Shown: positions 36,131 to 45,286 of the stretch, one piece after another
How the letters are laid out: the number at the start of each line of letters is the position of its first letter
Numbering within the stretch: position 1 is the stretch's first letter
Origin: CAYPEL01 sp036479985
GTDB taxonomy: Bacteria; Pseudomonadota; Gammaproteobacteria; DSM-19610
Length of the DNA stretch: 64,000 bases
Reading direction: 5' to 3'
Assembly (NCBI GenBank): GCA_965224815.1
Contig: CBDDAF010000003.1
Coordinates: 2,356,001 to 2,420,000, forward strand
The notes under the pieces: model-generated
Databases searched by the model: none
Seen by the model: only the letters and a program-made list of their open reading frames with translations
What the model was told of the DNA's origin: nothing
Made by a program: the position numbers and the translations under genes

Positions 36131-37212
36131 GTCATTCGCAGCGTCCTGTTTTGATCATGGCCGGTGGCACTGGCGGCCATGTTTTTCCTGCATTGGCCGT
36201 GGCGGAACATTTGCTGGCTGCGGGTATAGCCGTAGCCTGGTTAGGAACACGTAATGGCCTGGAGGCGCGGGTTGTGCCACCCACGGGTATTCCAGTTTAC
36301 TGGATCAAGGTCAGTGGTTTGCGTGGCAAAGGATTACAGCGTTTGTTAGTGGCACCCTTTATGTTGTTCTGGGCGTTGGTGCAGGCTTTATGGCTGATGA
36401 TCCGATTACGTCCCGTTGCAGTGCTGGGTATGGGTGGTTTTGTCACGGGTCCCGGTGGTTTCATGGCCTGGCTGTTGCGTCGGCCACTGCTGATTCATGA
36501 ACAGAATTCTGTGGCGGGTTTGACCAATCGTCTGCTTGCACCCTTGGCTAGCTGTGCTATGGAGGCTTTCCCTGGCAGTCTGAAAAACGCGGTGCATATG
36601 GGTAACCCGGTGCGTACATCGTTGTTATCTATTGCAGAAGAAAAAATCATTACCGACAAGCGCACGCTACGATTATTAGTAGTTGGTGGAAGCCTGGGTG
36701 CGAGTGTATTTAACGAAACTGTGCCCAAGGTATTGCATGATTTGGGTGCTGATTGTCCTGACGTCTGGCATCAAACAGGGTTGAAACATTTTGATGCTGC
36801 ACAAAAAGCGTATCAAAATGTAGCTATCGAGGCGCGCATCGAACCCTTTATCGATGATATGGCGGATGCCTATCAGTGGGCGGATCTGGTTTTATGCCGT
36901 GCTGGTGCGATGACCATTGCAGAATTGGCGGTGATGGGTGTGGCTTCAATTCTGGTTCCTTACCCCTATGCCGTTGATGATCACCAAACTGGAAATGCCC
37001 GTTATTTATCAGACGCGGGTGCGGCAGTGTTGATTCCGCAACCAGAGTTTACCCAGCAACACTTAACAGAAGTTTTGCGCACCCTCAGTGACCCGGAAAA
37101 ATTAAATGTGATGGGCCTTAAGGCCAGGCAATTGGCGATGCCGGATGCTGCGCAACGTGTTGCTGATCGCTGTTCGCAGTTATCGGGCCAGACTTTGGAG
37201 AAAGCCGCATGA
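36127..37212 (+). CDS. murG: UDP-GlcNAc:lipid I N-acetylglucosaminyltransferase
   Basis: A 361-residue GT-B glycosyltransferase. The first glycine-rich loop is MAGGTGGHVFPALAVA near 11-26, followed by GMGGFVTGPGGFMAW near 99-113, HEQNSVAGLTNRLLA near 125-139, and the donor-site segment LCRAGAMTIAELAVMG near 258-273. Makes lipid II at the inner face of the membrane. Overlaps both neighbours by 4 bp. Confidence 0.97.
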   Translation: MSHSQRPVLIMAGGTGGHVFPALAVAEHLLAAGIAVAWLGTRNGLEARVVPPTGIPVYWIKVSGLRGKGLQRLLVAPFMLFWALVQALWLMIRLRPVAVLGMGGFVTGPGGFMAWLLRRPLLIHEQNSVAGLTNRLLAPLASCAMEAFPGSLKNAVHMGNPVRTSLLSIAEEKIITDKRTLRLLVVGGSLGASVFNETVPKVLHDLGADCPDVWHQTGLKHFDAAQKAYQNVAIEARIEPFIDDMADAYQWADLVLCRAGAMTIAELAVMGVASILVPYPYAVDDHQTGNARYLSDAGAAVLIPQPEFTQQHLTEVLRTLSDPEKLNVMGLKARQLAMPDAAQRVADRCSQLSGQTLEKAA

Positions 37213-38669
37213 TGGCTGCAATGCGCAAAGTCTCTGATCAGCCAGATGCCATGGGCAGGATACGTCGCGCACATTTCGTCGGTATTGGTGGTGCCGGTAT
37301 GGGAGGTATTGCAGAAGTATTGCTTAACCTGGGTTATGAAGTGAGTGGCTCAGATTTGCGGGCTAACTCAGTAACACAGCGTCTGGATTCGCAAGGTGCC
37401 CGTATTCACATCGGCCATGATGCAAAACATGTACAGGGTAGTGATGTGGTGGTTGTGTCCAGTGCGGTCGATGAAACTAATCCGGAAGTCATGGCGGCAC
37501 GTGAGCTACGCATTCCAGTGGTGCCGCGTGCAGAAATGCTTGCTGAATTGATGCGTTTTCGTTACGGCATTGCAGTAGCAGGTACGCATGGAAAAACCAC
37601 GACTACAAGCCTGGTCGCCAGTTTGCTGGCTGAAGACGGATTGGATCCTACGTTTGTAATTGGCGGCAGATTGAACAGCGCAGACAGTCACGCGCGGCTC
37701 GGCAGTGGTCAGTACCTGGTTGCCGAAGCGGATGAAAGTGATGCGTCGTTTTTATATTTGCAACCTATGCTAGCGGTTGTGACTAATGTCGATGCTGATC
37801 ACCTGTCTACTTATGGTGGCGACTTTCAGCGCTTACGCCAGACCTTTATCGAGTTTCTGCACCACTTGCCTTTTTACGGACTGGCAGTGCTCTGTCTGGA
37901 CGATGATGAAATTCGTTCGATGCTCGATGAGATCACTCGCCCGGTACGAACTTATGGTATCGATTCGGCGGATGCTGACTTGCAGGCTGTCAATATTGAA
38001 CAACAGGGTGCAGTAATGCGCTTTACCGTACAACGGAAAGAGGCAAAGCCTTTGCTGGTCACCCTGAACATGCCGGGTTATCACAATGTACTTAATGCGT
38101 TGGCTGCAATCGCTGTCGCTATGGAGTTGGGTGTGTCGGATCAGGCGATACAAACCGGGTTGGAGCAATTTGCGGGTATCGGCCGCCGCTTTCAGATTAA
38201 TAGCGAACTAAATTGGCAAAACGGTTCGGTGCTGTTAATTGATGACTATGGGCATCACCCGCGTGAAATTGCGGCAACGATTCGTGCAGTACGTGAAGGC
38301 TGGCCAGAACAGCGGTTAGTAGTCGCCTTTCAGCCACACCGTTATACCCGTACCCAGGATTTATTTGAAGATTTTAGCCAGGTGTTATCGGTAGCAGATG
38401 TCTTGTTGGTAACGGAAATCTATGCGGCGGGTGAAGCGCCCATAGCTGGTGCAGATGGGCGTGCCTTGTGCCGCTCAATTCGTAATCGTGGCTGTGTCGA
38501 GCCGGTGTTTGTTGAAGATGTTGAAGACTTACCCGTAGCGCTATCTAATTTGTTGCAGGCAAATGATGTTGTGCTGACCCTCGGTGCAGGCAGCATTGGT
38601 AATGTCGCGAATTCACTGCTGCAGGCGCTGACTGAAATTGGTGATACAGGCACCAGGACAACGCAATGA
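37209..38669 (+). CDS. murC: UDP-N-acetylmuramate:L-alanine ligase
   Basis: A 486-residue Mur ligase. HFVGIGGAGMGGIAEVLLNL near 24-43, the ATP loop AGTHGKTTTTSLVAS near 124-138, EADESDASFLYL near 178-189, and DDYGHHPREIAATI near 347-360 are diagnostic. First amino-acid addition to UDP-MurNAc. Starts ATGATGGCTGCAATG, close to but not identical with the murE and murB starts. Overlaps murG and murB by 4 bp. Confidence 0.97.
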   Translation: MMAAMRKVSDQPDAMGRIRRAHFVGIGGAGMGGIAEVLLNLGYEVSGSDLRANSVTQRLDSQGARIHIGHDAKHVQGSDVVVVSSAVDETNPEVMAARELRIPVVPRAEMLAELMRFRYGIAVAGTHGKTTTTSLVASLLAEDGLDPTFVIGGRLNSADSHARLGSGQYLVAEADESDASFLYLQPMLAVVTNVDADHLSTYGGDFQRLRQTFIEFLHHLPFYGLAVLCLDDDEIRSMLDEITRPVRTYGIDSADADLQAVNIEQQGAVMRFTVQRKEAKPLLVTLNMPGYHNVLNALAAIAVAMELGVSDQAIQTGLEQFAGIGRRFQINSELNWQNGSVLLIDDYGHHPREIAATIRAVREGWPEQRLVVAFQPHRYTRTQDLFEDFSQVLSVADVLLVTEIYAAGEAPIAGADGRALCRSIRNRGCVEPVFVEDVEDLPVALSNLLQANDVVLTLGAGSIGNVANSLLQALTEIGDTGTRTTQ

Positions 38670-39577
38670 TGGCGGCAGAATCACAACCCATGTTACGCGG
38701 TGAGCTCAAAAATGACGAGCCGATGTCCAGCTATACCAGTTGGCGTGTGGGCGGTGCTGCAGATATTTGTTACCGGCCTGCTGATCTCGATGATCTGGTG
38801 GTGTTTCTGCAGACCTTGCCTGTGCAGACATCAGTTTACTGGATCGGGCTTGGCAGTAATTTACTGGTGCGTGACGGTGGCATTCGTGGCGCAGTCATCT
38901 TGCCATTTAATGGACTTAACACGTTGCAGTTAATTGAACCGTCAGTTGTTTTTGCCGGTGCCGGTGTGACCTGTGCAAAAGTTGCAAAGTTTTCTGTTCG
39001 TGCAGATTTGCTGGGGGCAGAATTTCTGGCCGGGATACCCGGCACCCTGGGAGGTGCACTGGCGATGAACGCCGGTGCTTTTGGTAGTGAGACATGGCCG
39101 CTTGTCAAATGTGTGCAAACGATTTCACGTGACGGCGCTCTGCACAGCCGTGAGCCTAAGGACTATCAGGTCAGTTATCGTACGGTGAACGGTCCTGCGG
39201 AAGAATGGTTTGTTAGTGCTGAATTGCAATTACAGTCTGGTAATGGTGAGCAAGCCCAGCAACGTATTAAGACATTGTTAGAAAAGCGCGGCGCGACACA
39301 ACCCACACAGTTACCGAGTTGCGGCTCTGTATTCAGAAATCCGCCCGGTGATCACGCAGCACGGTTAATCGAAGCCTGTGGATTAAAAGAAGTCAATATC
39401 GGTGCGGCACAGGTCTCGGCAAAACACGCCAATTTTATTATTAACACCGGCGGTGCGGCGGCGAGTGATATCGAAGCATTGATCTACCGTGTGCAAAGTG
39501 AAGTAGAGCAGCAAACGGGTATTACATTGCAAACAGAAGTGAGAATTACCGGGGAGGCCAGAAGTGGTAGCGAATAA
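38666..39577 (+). CDS. murB: UDP-N-acetylenolpyruvoylglucosamine reductase
   Basis: A 303-residue FAD enzyme that reduces the enolpyruvyl group to make UDP-MurNAc. GLGSNLLVRDGGIRGAVI near 61-78, GIPGTLGGALAMNAGAFG near 121-138 and SCGSVFRNPPGDHAARLIEA near 217-236 (catalytic Ser in GSVF) are present. At about 300 residues it resembles type II MurB rather than the longer E. coli type I. It overlaps murC by 4 bp and ddl by 14 bp. Confidence 0.96.
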   Translation: MMAAESQPMLRGELKNDEPMSSYTSWRVGGAADICYRPADLDDLVVFLQTLPVQTSVYWIGLGSNLLVRDGGIRGAVILPFNGLNTLQLIEPSVVFAGAGVTCAKVAKFSVRADLLGAEFLAGIPGTLGGALAMNAGAFGSETWPLVKCVQTISRDGALHSREPKDYQVSYRTVNGPAEEWFVSAELQLQSGNGEQAQQRIKTLLEKRGATQPTQLPSCGSVFRNPPGDHAARLIEACGLKEVNIGAAQVSAKHANFIINTGGAAASDIEALIYRVQSEVEQQTGITLQTEVRITGEARSGSE

Positions 39578-40520
39578 CGCAATCAATTTTGACAACCCTG
39601 ACCACTTTGGCAAGGTCGCAGTACTGATGGGCGGGCAAACGGCTGAACGGGAAATTTCTCTGCAAAGTGGCAGCGCCGTATTAGCTGCATTGAAGGCAAG
39701 TCGCATCGATGCAGAGGCGGTTGATCCGTCGTCACAAGAAGCATTGCAGAGTTTGACGGCACAGCAATATGACCGGGTATTTAATGCATTGCATGGCCGT
39801 GGCGGTGAAGACGGTGTGGTGCAGGGTTATCTGGAAATGTTGCGAGTGCCTTACACCGGTAGTGGCGTACTGGGTTCGGCATTATGTATGGATAAATTGC
39901 GCGCCAAACAACTCTGGCAGGGTGCCGGGTTACCTACACCAGAGTGGGAGTTGCTTGAAGAAGAAACTGATTTGCAATCCATTGGCGAGCGGATTGGTTT
40001 CCCGATGATTATTAAGCCAGTGCGTGAAGGCTCCAGTTTTGGCATAAGTAAAGTTAAGGATCAGGCCGGACTGGAAAAAGCCTGGCGAGTGGCAGATCAA
40101 TATGATCATCAAGTTATTGCAGAGCGTTGGATTAGTGGCCCTGAATTTACTGCCGGCATTGTTGGTCGACAGGTATTGCCTTTGATACGTCTGGAAACAC
40201 CGCGCGAGTTTTATGACTACGAAGCTAAATATGAAGCAGATACAACGCAATACCACTGCCCCTGTGGTTTGGCAGGCGATCATGAAAGTGAATTACAAAC
40301 ACTTGCGCTGCAGTCATTTGATGTCCTCGGAGCCAGTGGTTGGGGACGAGTCGATTTTATGCTGGACAGTGATGATCAGCCCTGGCTAATCGAAGTGAAT
40401 ACTGTTCCGGGCATGACCAGTCATAGTCTGGTGCCAATGGCAGCACAAGTTGCTGGTATGGATATGCAGGAATTAGTCTGGCGCATTCTTGAAACCAGCG
40501 AGCGGACAGAGGCATGTTAA
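39564..40520 (+). CDS. ddl: D-alanine:D-alanine ligase
   Basis: A 318-residue ATP-grasp enzyme. GKVAVLMGGQTAEREISLQS near 16-35, ALHGRGGEDGVVQGYLE near 74-90, PYTGSGVLGSALCMDK near 95-110 and the C-terminal WLIEVNTVPGMTSHSLVP near 275-292 define the family. Provides D-Ala-D-Ala for MurF. GTG start inside the murB end; it overlaps ftsQ by 7 bp. The dcw-linked position matches the DdlB type. Confidence 0.96.
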   Translation: MVANNAINFDNPDHFGKVAVLMGGQTAEREISLQSGSAVLAALKASRIDAEAVDPSSQEALQSLTAQQYDRVFNALHGRGGEDGVVQGYLEMLRVPYTGSGVLGSALCMDKLRAKQLWQGAGLPTPEWELLEEETDLQSIGERIGFPMIIKPVREGSSFGISKVKDQAGLEKAWRVADQYDHQVIAERWISGPEFTAGIVGRQVLPLIRLETPREFYDYEAKYEADTTQYHCPCGLAGDHESELQTLALQSFDVLGASGWGRVDFMLDSDDQPWLIEVNTVPGMTSHSLVPMAAQVAGMDMQELVWRILETSERTEAC

Positions 40521-41296
40521 TGGCGGGTAATGCAGTTTTACTGGGCCGTAAAACACCGGTACAGATAGTGCAGCCGGTCAACTGGTTGCGCTGGGGTGTT
40601 ACGTTAACCGTCTTTGTATTAAGTATGGCGTTGCTGGTGTTGAGTGTTAACTGGCTCGTCGATCCAGTTCACTCACCATTGCGGAGTGTCAAGATCGAAG
40701 GCGAATTTAAGTTTATCGATAAAACACAGTTGCAAACTACACTCACGCCCTTGCTAGAAAACGGATTCTTCAAAGTAAGTGTTGCTGAGATTCAGGGCCG
40801 AGCCGAAGCAATGCCCTGGGTAAGTCAAGCGTCAGTACGCCGACTTTGGCCAGACCGATTACAGATTAATATTGTTGAACAACAGCCTTTCGCGCGTTGG
40901 GGTGAGCAGGCGTTTTTGAATGCTCGTGGTGAAGTGTTTACACCAGTTGCACAAACGGCAGGCTTGCAGTTGCCTTTATTCAGTGGGCCGCAAGGACATG
41001 CCAACCAGGTTTTAGTTAATTACAAACGTATGGGTGACATGCTAAAGGGTCTCGGTTTGGTTATTGACGAGTTGCATCAGGATTCGCGCAGAGCCTGGCG
41101 TCTTAAATTAAGTAATGGTATGGCTGTAGAGCTGGGTAGAACTGATCCAGTCAAGCGGTTGGCACGATTTATCAATGTTTATCCCACCATACTTGCGGCA
41201 AAAGCTACGGCGGTTATTGAACAGGTGGACTTGCGTTACAGCAATGGTTTTGCGGTGCGCTGGTCACAACCTGTGAGTGATGAGGAGACGGGTTAA
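40514..41296 (+). CDS. ftsQ: Cell division protein FtsQ
   Basis: A 260-residue bitopic protein: short cytoplasmic segment, membrane helix near 29-50 (TLTVFVLSMALLVLSVNWLV), then a POTRA domain starting LRSVKIEGEFKFIDKTQLQT and a beta domain with SQASVRRLWPDRLQINIVEQ near 98-117. It recruits FtsB/FtsL to the divisome. Start lies within the ddl end; ftsA begins 5 bp after the stop. Confidence 0.93.
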   Translation: MLMAGNAVLLGRKTPVQIVQPVNWLRWGVTLTVFVLSMALLVLSVNWLVDPVHSPLRSVKIEGEFKFIDKTQLQTTLTPLLENGFFKVSVAEIQGRAEAMPWVSQASVRRLWPDRLQINIVEQQPFARWGEQAFLNARGEVFTPVAQTAGLQLPLFSGPQGHANQVLVNYKRMGDMLKGLGLVIDELHQDSRRAWRLKLSNGMAVELGRTDPVKRLARFINVYPTILAAKATAVIEQVDLRYSNGFAVRWSQPVSDEETG

Positions 41297-41301
41297 AGGC
41301 T

Positions 41302-42534
41302 ATGCCGAAAAAATCTGAAAAAAATATGATAGTAGGTCTGGATATCGGCACATCTAAAATTGTGGCGATTGTCGGAGAGATTTCGAGTGAGAGTGAAATT
41401 GAAATTATTGGTATTGGCTCACATCCTTCCAAAGGTCTTAAGAAAGGTGTGGTGGTTAATATTGAATCGACAGTTCATTCCATTCAGCGGGCCATTGAAG
41501 AAGCGGAGTTAATGGCCGGGTGTCAGATTCACTCGGTTTATGCCGGTATTGCGGGCAGTCATATTCGCAGTTTGAATTCGCATGGCATCGTGGCGATCCG
41601 TGACAGAGAAGTGACGGCGGGAGATGTTGAGCGGGTGATTGATGCGGCACGCGCAGTAGCCATCCCTGCAGACCAGAAAATTCTGCACATCCTGCCACAG
41701 GAATTTGTCATCGATGATCAGGACGGCATTCGTGAACCGGTGGGTATGTGCGGTGTGCGCATGGAAGCCAAAGTACATATGGTTACCGGTGCGGTAAGTG
41801 CTGCACAGAATATTATTAAATGTGTGCGCCGCTGTGGCCTGGAAGTGGATGACATCATTCTTGAGCAGCTTGCATCGAGTTATTCAGTGCTGACTGAAGA
41901 TGAAAAAGATCTTGGTGTTTGTCTGGTAGATATCGGCGGTGGAACAACAGACATCGCGGTGTTTACTGAAGGTTCGATTCGGCACACGGCAGTGATTCCG
42001 ATCGCAGGTGACCAGGTAACTAATGATATTGCCGTTGCCTTACGCACGCCAACCCAGTACGCCGAAGAAATCAAAATTAAATATGCCTGTGCGCTTACCC
42101 AACTGGCAGCCAGCGATGAAACTATTGAAGTACCGAGTGTTGGTGAACGGCCGGCGCGCCGGTTAGCACGGCAGACATTGGCAGAAGTTGTTGAGCCGCG
42201 CTACGAGGAATTGCTGACATTAATTCAGGCAGAGTTACGCCGCAGTGGTTTCGAAGATTTGATTGCAGCAGGTGTAGTACTGACTGGCGGTAGCGCCAAG
42301 ATAGAAGGTCTGGTTGAACTGGCAGAAGAAGTGTTTCACATGCCGGTTCGGTTGGGTGTGCCACAAGGTGTTTTGGGGCTGGTAGATGTAGTGCGCAATC
42401 CCATCTATGCCACCGGCGTGGGTTTGTTGTTGTTTGGTCACAAGAATCGATCGTATCGATCGTTGGATGCGGGGTTTGGTGGTGTCAAAGGTGTCTGGGA
42501 TCGGATGAAAAGCTGGTTCCAGGGAAATTTTTAA
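41302..42534 (+). CDS. ftsA: Cell division protein FtsA
   Basis: A 410-residue actin-like ATPase that tethers FtsZ to the membrane. Phosphate-1 loop VGLDIGTSKIVAIVGE near 11-26, phosphate-2 VCLVDIGGGTTDIAVFTEGS near 205-224, and GVVLTGGSAKIEGL near 328-341. The tail VWDRMKSWFQGNF is the amphipathic membrane-targeting helix. Placed between ftsQ and ftsZ. Confidence 0.97.
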   Translation: MPKKSEKNMIVGLDIGTSKIVAIVGEISSESEIEIIGIGSHPSKGLKKGVVVNIESTVHSIQRAIEEAELMAGCQIHSVYAGIAGSHIRSLNSHGIVAIRDREVTAGDVERVIDAARAVAIPADQKILHILPQEFVIDDQDGIREPVGMCGVRMEAKVHMVTGAVSAAQNIIKCVRRCGLEVDDIILEQLASSYSVLTEDEKDLGVCLVDIGGGTTDIAVFTEGSIRHTAVIPIAGDQVTNDIAVALRTPTQYAEEIKIKYACALTQLAASDETIEVPSVGERPARRLARQTLAEVVEPRYEELLTLIQAELRRSGFEDLIAAGVVLTGGSAKIEGLVELAEEVFHMPVRLGVPQGVLGLVDVVRNPIYATGVGLLLFGHKNRSYRSLDAGFGGVKGVWDRMKSWFQGNF

Positions 42535-42576
42535 TGTTGTTTTTTTGTTGTTTGATGTGTCAAGAGGAGATGTGAA

Positions 42577-43722
42577 ATGTTTGAATTGATGGATTCCTAT
42601 AGTCAAAGTGCAATTATTAAGGTAATTGGTGTGGGTGGTGGTGGCGGTAACGCTGTCCAGCATATGGTCGAGGCGGATATTGAAGGTGTCGATTTTATTT
42701 GTGCAAATACCGATGCACAAGCGCTGGATAGTATGAATGCGCGTACCACCTTGCAGCTAGGTGGCAGTATTACTAAAGGGTTAGGTGCCGGTGCGAATCC
42801 GGAAGTTGGCCGCCAGGCTGCGATGGATGATCGTGACCGGATACAGGAAGTGATCGACGGGTCGGACATGCTTTTTATAACTGCTGGCATGGGTGGTGGA
42901 ACAGGCACAGGTGCGGCGCCGGTGGTTGCTCAGGTTGCCAAAGAAATGGGCATTCTGACGGTTGCTGTGGTTACTCGTCCTTTCCCGTTTGAAGGTGCTA
43001 AACGTCAGGATGTAGCGGCACGCGGTATTCACGAGCTGGGTCAGTATGTGGATTCACTGATTACTATTCCGAACGAAAAACTCCTGGCGGTGCTCGGTAA
43101 GGATGTGAGTTTGTTGAATGCATTTAAATCGGCCAACAATGTTTTGTTAGGTGCCGTGCAGGGTATTGCTGAATTAATTACCCGTCCCGGTTTGATCAAC
43201 GTCGACTTTGCTGATGTACGCACAGTGATGTCAGAAATGGGTATGGCAATGATGGGATCAGGAACGGCATCCGGTGATGAGCGTGCTCGTGAAGCGGCAG
43301 AAGCGGCGATCAACAGTCCGTTACTGGAAGATGTTGATCTGATGGGTGCGCGCGGTATTCTGGTCAACGTCACCGCTGGCCTGGATATGTCGATTGGTGA
43401 ATTCGAAGAGGTCGGTAATACCGTTAAGGAATTCGCATCGGATGATGCAACAGTGGTTGTCGGTACGGTTATCGATCCGGATATGCACGATGAATTACGT
43501 GTCACCGTGGTAGCGACTGGCCTGGGTATGGAAGAAGGCGGCGAGATGGAAAAACCGGTCAAGCTGGTCAAGCGCAACCGTAGTGGTGAAGTGAATTACG
43601 GTGAGCTGGATCGTCCAACGGTGATTCGCAAACGGGTTGCCGGTGATCCTGCGCCTGCTGCAGAGGAAGGTGATCTGGACTACCTGGATATTCCGGCATT
43701 TTTGCGCCGTCAGGCTGACTGA
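42577..43722 (+). CDS. ftsZ: Cell division protein FtsZ
   Basis: A 381-residue tubulin-like GTPase. The tubulin signature GGGTGTG is at 106-112, preceded by IKVIGVGGGGGNAVQHM near 14-30. Synergy-loop sequences follow, with NVDFADVRTVM near 207. The extreme C-terminal peptide LDIPAFLRRQAD binds FtsA and ZipA. A strong AGAGGAG site precedes the ATG; last gene of the cluster before a hairpin repeat. Confidence 0.98.
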   Translation: MFELMDSYSQSAIIKVIGVGGGGGNAVQHMVEADIEGVDFICANTDAQALDSMNARTTLQLGGSITKGLGAGANPEVGRQAAMDDRDRIQEVIDGSDMLFITAGMGGGTGTGAAPVVAQVAKEMGILTVAVVTRPFPFEGAKRQDVAARGIHELGQYVDSLITIPNEKLLAVLGKDVSLLNAFKSANNVLLGAVQGIAELITRPGLINVDFADVRTVMSEMGMAMMGSGTASGDERAREAAEAAINSPLLEDVDLMGARGILVNVTAGLDMSIGEFEEVGNTVKEFASDDATVVVGTVIDPDMHDELRVTVVATGLGMEEGGEMEKPVKLVKRNRSGEVNYGELDRPTVIRKRVAGDPAPAAEEGDLDYLDIPAFLRRQAD

Positions 43723-43736
43723 TTGCTTTAACTGTG

Positions 43737-43775
43737 TAGGGTGGGGCGCCCACAAGTTGTCGGCAACCCACCCTG
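43737..43775. repeat. GGGTGGG/CCCACCC inverted repeat after ftsZ
   Basis: TAGGGTGGGGCGCCCACAAG then TTGTCGGCAACCCACCCTGG: an inverted repeat with an internal GGGGCGCCC. It sits between ftsZ and lpxC and may attenuate transcription, but lacks a T run. It resembles the dispersed element at 50777-50836. Confidence 0.6.
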
Positions 43776-43865
43776 GCTGTGTGTATTCATGTCTATGCGT
43801 GAAACAGGTGGGTATCGGTGTGGTAATATTCACGGCTGGTCACCCAGCCTGTTTGGAATACCACT

Positions 43866-44780
43866 ATGATTTGTCAACACACACTGAAAAACACTGTTCG
43901 TGCCAAGGGAATCGGGCTGCATTCTGGAAACCAGGTATTGCTGGCTTTATTACCTGCGCCGCCCGATACAGGGATTGTTTTCCGTCGCACAGACTTGCAA
44001 CCTGCGGTAGAAATCAAGGCCAGTTGTGAAAATGTGGGTGACACACAACTGTCCACTACCCTGCAAGCAGGTGATGTGCGTGTATCAACGGTCGAGCATT
44101 TATTGTCTGCTTTATCCGGGCTGGGTGTTGATAATGCTTTTGTCGAATTGAGTGCTGATGAAGTGCCGATCATGGATGGCAGTGCTGGACCTTTTGTTTT
44201 TTTAATCCAGTCGGCGGGTATCGTTGAGCAACAAGTGGCAAAGCATTTTATCCGGGTCAAGAAGGAAATAAAGGTGACAGATCAGGATAAATGGGCCAGC
44301 TTTACACCTTATGAAGGCTTCAAGGTGGGCTTTACGATTGATTTCCACCACCCTTTATTTAAGGAGCGGATCCAGACCTCTGAAATTGATTTTGCTATTA
44401 CGTCCTATGAAAAAGAAGTCAGCCGTGCCAGAACCTTTGGTTTTATGAGCGATGTAGAACAGTTACGTGCGCGCCAGCTAATTCTTGGCGGCAGCCTGAA
44501 TAATGCGGTGGTGCTTGACGAGCAACAGGTAATGAATGAGGACGGACTTCGCTATGACGATGAATTTGTCAAACATAAGGTGCTGGATGCGATTGGTGAT
44601 TTGTATCTTCTTGGGCATAGTTTGATTGGCGAGTTTACAGGTTACAAATCTGGCCACTCGCTGAACAATCGCCTGCTCAAAACGCTCCTCGACCAACCCG
44701 AAGCCTGGGAAACGGTCAGTTTTGAAAATGCCGATGCAGGGCAAACACACCTTTCTGCCTCGCTTGGCGTGGTGTCCTAA
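43866..44780 (+). CDS. lpxC: UDP-3-O-acyl-N-acetylglucosamine deacetylase
   Basis: A 304-residue zinc amidase, first committed step of lipid A synthesis. Metal ligands lie in STVEHLLSALSGLG near 75-88 (His79) and KHKVLDAIGDLYLLG near 236-250 (His237, Asp241). The catalytic His is in FTGYKSGHSLNN near 257-268. MICQHTLKNTVRAKGIGLHS is the usual start. It follows ftsZ as in most gammaproteobacteria. Confidence 0.97.
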   Translation: MICQHTLKNTVRAKGIGLHSGNQVLLALLPAPPDTGIVFRRTDLQPAVEIKASCENVGDTQLSTTLQAGDVRVSTVEHLLSALSGLGVDNAFVELSADEVPIMDGSAGPFVFLIQSAGIVEQQVAKHFIRVKKEIKVTDQDKWASFTPYEGFKVGFTIDFHHPLFKERIQTSEIDFAITSYEKEVSRARTFGFMSDVEQLRARQLILGGSLNNAVVLDEQQVMNEDGLRYDDEFVKHKVLDAIGDLYLLGHSLIGEFTGYKSGHSLNNRLLKTLLDQPEAWETVSFENADAGQTHLSASLGVVS

Positions 44781-44807
44781 GTGTGCACTATTTCTCAGTT
44801 TTTCAGT

Positions 44808-45251
44808 TCAGACTTTGCGCGAATGCGCCGCTATTCTAACCAGGGATGCACTCAAGTCTGGATGATCGATTGCGGATGCAATCTGTTCGAGTAACTGCCC
44901 TGTTGTGCCGGAAATTTTCATCCTGGTGTGTGATTTAGGCTTGGGTGGGTAGGTTAAAGGTAGAACTTTAATCTTTATTTTTAATGGGTTAGTAGAATCT
45001 TTCTGGCCAAAGGGGTTGTTGAGTTGCGGTGCAAGAAAACGCAGCCGAGTGGCCCAAACCGGGCTGTTCGCAGCCAGGAAAAGTGTATTGTCACGGAAAT
45101 TGATGATCTGACACTGTTTGTGAATTGAGTCAGGGAGCTGGTTTTCCAGCCAGCGTTGTAGTCTGGATAGCTTGTGGGCGTGATTTAGCACCGAAGTGTT
45201 ATTACCCGCCTGAATGAAGCGAAATGCTGATTGCATCGTTTTTGATCGCAT
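44808..45251 (-). CDS. DUF721 (DciA-like) protein
   Basis: A 147-residue protein with LFLAANSPVWATRLRFLAPQ near 64-83, the DUF721 core in which a Trp follows the turn. DciA proteins load the replicative helicase DnaB where DnaC is absent. Read opposite to its neighbours lpxC and the M23 gene, in the place held by secM in E. coli, a common site for DUF721 in other gammaproteobacteria. Middle section (residues 85-115) is basic and variable. Confidence 0.8.
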   Translation of the reverse strand: MRSKTMQSAFRFIQAGNNTSVLNHAHKLSRLQRWLENQLPDSIHKQCQIINFRDNTLFLAANSPVWATRLRFLAPQLNNPFGQKDSTNPLKIKIKVLPLTYPPKPKSHTRMKISGTTGQLLEQIASAIDHPDLSASLVRIAAHSRKV

Positions 45252-45286
45252 ATCACTGATATAAAATTGATTTTAAAAGAGTTTAT

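Noticed and set aside
44808..45286. secM-like secretion monitor upstream of secA
   Set aside because: The only gene in this area on the minus strand is DUF721, and the + strand gene is an M23 peptidase; no arrest motif was seen.
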